Source: JADFQT01 sp965216025 (lineage in GTDB: Bacteria > Chloroflexota > Dehalococcoidia > Lucifugimonadales > UBA3495). From it: a DNA stretch of 64,000 bases. A program made the position numbers and the translations under genes. Numbering within the stretch: the first letter of the stretch is position 1; every line of letters begins with the position of its first letter. Where the stretch lies: assembly GCA_965216025.1 (NCBI GenBank), contig CBDCEX010000018.1:310001-374000 (forward strand). Reading direction: 5' to 3'. Shown here piece by piece: positions 61,182 to 64,000 of the stretch. Under the pieces are notes generated by a model that saw only the letters and a program-made list of their open reading frames with translations, was not told where the DNA came from and ran no database searches.

Positions 61182-62452
61182 CAGGGCCTTTTCATTCTCC
61201 TGCCTGGTAGGTAAAGCCCATCATGTCGAAAGCTTCGCTGAGATGGGCATTGTGGCGGCGTAGGGCAGCGGCTACGTTGGAATGCCCAGCCCGACGTACC
61301 AAGCTGAACCAGGTTCCGCAGGCCCGCCAGAACCTGTGGGGCGGCCCCAGTGCGCACCTGAGAGCGGTCCTCGTCGAAGGTCACATCCCGTACCCAGTGG
61401 AGGCGGTTCTCGATGCCCCAGTGCCCACGGGAAAGGCTCAACAATCGCCTCGCATCGGCATCAGTGGCTGGGAGACTGCTAATTGCATAGCTCACAGCCA
61501 CCTGTTTCTTGCCCTTCACGACCCGCTGGCGCTCTAGCCGACACACCTGTTGCAGATGCGGCCACGCTTCCCCGACCGTCCCAGCGCTGCCCACGTAGCC
61601 ATTTAGCTCTGGGTCGGCCAAGGCCCACAACTCTCGCCGCTCCAGCCGCCCATGACGCCGCTTTACTGGAGTATCGGCCCAGACCGTCAGCTTGGCCCCG
61701 CGTGCTCGCCACTCCGCTGCTAGCCAGGGAGGTACGGTTGGCCCACCAGCCCTCTCAGTTCCTAGCAGGGGAAAAAGCCACCTCCAAGTCTCGGCGCAAG
61801 GTGGGCTGATTCTCTTTAACTGGCAGCAGATACTCTCCGCCGCCTGCCACAATCTGCTCACAGACTTTCCGTTGGGTCAGTAAGGCATCAGCTACTACTA
61901 CCCGACCCTTCAGGGGTACCTGGCCCAATACTTCTTTGACCGCCGCCAATTCTTCCCCTTTGCCCGGCGCAGCTACCTGCGCCAGCACTGCCCCAGCGCG
62001 GCTAGCGTAGGCCGACACCAGATGGACCCCGGGTATCTCTTGGCCGTGGACCCCTCGCAAGGTTTTCCCGTCCAGGGACAGGGGGTCATCCGCCTCTACC
62101 CCGCTATTTGCCAGCCAGTTGCCGACTTCTGCCTCAAAGGCCGCCACGTCCAGGCCCTTGAACACCCGGTGGAGGGTGGCCACGCAGGGTGTCTTCTCCT
62201 GGCTGAACCCCAAAAGCTGCGCCGTAGCACCCCCTTGGTCCCGCCCCCATTGAGCTATGGCGTATAAGCTGCGGGCGCCGCACAGCATGGCACAGGTGGC
62301 CAAGGCCAGGATCGCCCCCAAAGAGTGGCGTCGCCCTTGGCTACTCCGGAAGTCAGGCACCAAATCCAGCGTTTCTCTCAAAGTCATCATCCTCCCCTCC
62401 CGCTTAAACTGGTAATAATTTTATACTATTTTGAGAAAATGAAAAGGCCCTG
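61182..62452 (-). mobile_element. ISAs1-family element type 2, copy E
   Basis: A 1271-bp element with the usual ends and a perfect 10-bp target duplication GCGTCAGCAC (61172-61181, 62453-62462). It interrupts no recognised gene. Confidence 0.95.
61192..62390 (-). pseudogene. ISAs1-type transposase with 2-bp deletion
   Basis: As copy B, including the shared +1 change. The sequence CAAGCTGAACCAGG near 61305 lacks two bases compared with CAAGCTGATGACCAGG of the other copies, so the last 35 residues are out of frame. The catalytic core is otherwise intact. Confidence 0.88.
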
Positions 62453-62573
62453 GCGTCAGCACCTAGACTTTCCCGCGACCTCAGATGGACTCCAGGAGGC
62501 CGCAAAAGAGCCCGATAAGGAATAGAGCGACCAGCCCAAAACCAACGGCCCAGGCGCCGCTCCAGTAGCTGCG

Positions 62574-62759
62574 CAGGGCAATCGCGTCTTAATCGCCCCC
62601 AGGTTTGGGACAGTGGCTCTTTGGGGTCTGACGAGTCCCGGAAGTCTTTCGATCTTTACGTGTTATAGTCAAAATAGCTGGGAAAGCATCGGAATATCTA
62701 CCATTCGCTAGCCTTCTGTACCGAAGTTCGAAAAGGCAGTTTTAGACGCGATTGCCCTG
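62574..62759. mobile_element. MITE derived from ISAs1 type 1 ends
   Basis: A 186-bp non-coding element with 16-bp inverted ends CAGGGCAATCGCGTCT / AGACGCGATTGCCCTG, the same as in the 1231-bp ISAs1 copies, and a perfect 10-bp target duplication AGTAGCTGCG (62564-62573, 62760-62769). The interior shows no similarity to the transposase gene by eye, so it is a MITE probably moved in trans by the ISAs1 type 1 transposase. Confidence 0.93.
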
Positions 62760-62984
62760 AGTAGCTGCGACGACCAGTTCGTTTCCGGCTACTGTTGTGG
62801 TATGCTTACTTGGCCTAATTTTGTCTTTTCCCATAGATACTTTCCCCTTAACAGTAGAAACTTCCCTTATGCCTGGGAATACCGCAGCGGGACCGGAACC
62901 GTCGCCAGACGAATTTTCCGCATGGCATATCCATTATTTTATATCTACGCTGGATGAGGGCGGGCGTGGCCGGGGATGGGTCTA

Positions 62985-64000
62985 ATGACCGTTGTTGATG
63001 AGGTAAAAAGCCGTTTGGACATAGTGGAGATAATCTCCAGCTACGTCACATTGGACCCTGCCGGGCGAAGATACAAGGCTCCCTGTCCCTTCCACCAAGA
63101 AAAATCCCCCTCATTCATGGTCTATCCCGACCGTCAATCCTGGCATTGCTACGGAGCCTGCGGCAGCGGTGGGGATGTTTTCAGCTTCGTGATGCGGATG
63201 GAGAACCTGGATTTCGCTGAAACACTGAAGCGGCTGTCTCAGCAGGCCGGCGTAGCCCTGCCCACTAGCCAAAATCACAGCCGTCAGCAGGTGGCCTACC
63301 AGATCAACGAGGCTGCCAAAAGCTATTACCAAAGTATTCTCGCCTCGGACCAAGGTATATCGGCCCGCACCTATCTGGAAAAGCGAGGATTGACCGGCGA
63401 CTCCATAGCCAGATTTGAGCTGGGACTGAGCCCGCCAGATGGCGAATCGCTGAGAAACCATCTCACTCAGAAGGGGTTCTCCCTGGCTCAGTTGGCGGAA
63501 GCGGGCGTGGTGCGGATCAATGACCGGGAACAATCCCGGGATTTCTTCCGGGGACGCTTGATCATCCCTATACGGAATTCTCGGGGAGAATTGGGCGGCT
63601 TCGGTAGCCGGGCATTGGATGATTCCGGGCCCAAATACCTGAATTCGGCCCGTACTCCGGTTTTCGACAAGGGTCGAATATTGTATGGACTCTATCTGGC
63701 CCAAGAGGCAGCGCGGCAACAAGGATTGGTGGTGGTGGAAGGGTATATGGACGCCATTATGGCCCACCAGAACGGGTTTACCAACGTGGTGGCCTCCATG
63801 GGCACCGCGCTGACCAGGGACCAGGTGGCGGAAGTCAGAAGGCTCACCACCAAGGTAGTGATGGCTCTGGACCCGGATGCCGCCGGACAGCAGGCGACTC
63901 TACGCAGCCTGGCTACTTCCTGGGAAGTTTTCCAGAAACTGGTAACGGAAAGAGATGGTAGGCAGCGAAGCGGAGAGACTATTATATTTCAGCGCCAGGA
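62985..64000 (+). CDS. dnaG: DNA primase, 5' part (cut by window edge)
   Basis: The first 338 codons of bacterial primase, which makes RNA primers at the replication fork. It starts MTVVDEVKSRLDIVEIISSY and has the CHC2 zinc-binding domain (APCPFHQEKSPSFMVYP with SWHCYGACGSGGDVFSFVM). The RNA-polymerase/TOPRIM core follows, with FFRGRLIIPIRNSRGELGGF, VVVEGYMDAIMAHQNG (catalytic Glu) and VVMALDPDAAGQQA (DxD). In many bacteria rpoD follows dnaG; this cannot be checked here. A short frame ends at its start codon and is unlikely to be a gene. Confidence 0.95.
   Translation, partial: MTVVDEVKSRLDIVEIISSYVTLDPAGRRYKAPCPFHQEKSPSFMVYPDRQSWHCYGACGSGGDVFSFVMRMENLDFAETLKRLSQQAGVALPTSQNHSRQQVAYQINEAAKSYYQSILASDQGISARTYLEKRGLTGDSIARFELGLSPPDGESLRNHLTQKGFSLAQLAEAGVVRINDREQSRDFFRGRLIIPIRNSRGELGGFGSRALDDSGPKYLNSARTPVFDKGRILYGLYLAQEAARQQGLVVVEGYMDAIMAHQNGFTNVVASMGTALTRDQVAEVRRLTTKVVMALDPDAAGQQATLRSLATSWEVFQKLVTERDGRQRSGETIIFQRQ

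Noticed and set aside
62453..62573. A short membrane protein interrupted by the MITE on the minus strand
   Set aside because: A hydrophobic stretch can be read, but there is no start codon and a stop lies shortly upstream, so coding is not supported.
62797..62985. A 62-codon gene ending at the dnaG start
   Set aside because: No ribosome-binding site, no family features, and composition like intergenic DNA; more likely the dnaG leader.

Overview
The window looks like a chromosome segment of an uncultivated Chloroflexota bacterium, most plausibly Dehalococcoidia or SAR202-like. This is an inference from gene content, not from a marker phylogeny. It carries CaiB/BaiF CoA-transferases, MaoC-type dehydratases, an HpaI-type aldolase, two cyclase-family hydrolases, an SMP-30 lactonase, an amidohydrolase, a DapA-like lyase, an acyl-CoA dehydrogenase, a CoxG-like protein, a MoxR/VWA pair and a fused gamma-alpha 2-oxoacid:ferredoxin oxidoreductase. 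Base composition is moderately GC-rich and many starts are GTG or TTG. No tRNA, rRNA or CRISPR array was recognised.

Layout: 1-8 kb holds catabolic genes (two CoA-transferases on the minus strand; aldolase, DUF192 lipoprotein, PfkB kinase, paired MaoC proteins on the plus strand), then a YihY/BrkB membrane protein and a signal peptidase. From 8 to 21 kb come a decayed ISAs1-type element, a cysteine-dioxygenase-like cupin, SDR and cyclase genes, a HAM1-like pyrophosphatase, a MoxR / FAD-oxidoreductase / VWA operon, and membrane and small cytosolic genes. From 21.7 to 26.4 kb lies the most unusual block: four co-directional genes, two of unknown function that share a C-terminal domain, then a BrxC/BrxD-type protein with an eroded P-loop, then an intact BrxD-type P-loop ATPase. 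No BREX methylase, PglZ phosphatase or helicase accompanies them. A twice-frameshifted HtrA-type protease gene follows.

From 28 to 62.5 kb the window is dominated by mobile DNA. There are five copies (one at 8 kb) of an ISAs1-family element of about 1.27 kb whose transposase is split by the same +1 frame change in every copy, and two near-identical copies of a second ISAs1-family element of 1231 bp. There is also a 186-bp MITE with the ends of that second element, a different 178-bp MITE family, an IS630 fragment, an IS1380-family transposase and a group IIC-type intron sitting directly behind a terminator. Six of the seven ISAs1 copies and the 186-bp MITE have perfect 10-bp target duplications, so host junctions can be rebuilt: a LEM-3-like GIY-YIG nuclease gene and a SAM-dependent methyltransferase gene are each cleanly interrupted. 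Between the elements lie an amidohydrolase/DapA-like pair, an aminotransferase, acyl-CoA dehydrogenase, hydrolases, CoxG-like protein, HNH nuclease, gamma-glutamyltransferase, a truncated subtilase, Rieske ferredoxin, a second signal peptidase, an ECF sigma factor and the oxidoreductase operon. The window ends inside dnaG.

A second theme is local tandem duplication: 4-, 12-, 15-, 32- and 39-bp repeats lie inside genes. Some keep the frame (sigma-factor tail, FAD oxidoreductase), some break it (HtrA-like gene, subtilase), and one restores the frame after an earlier indel (intron reverse transcriptase). Several families of dispersed palindromic intergenic repeats are also present.
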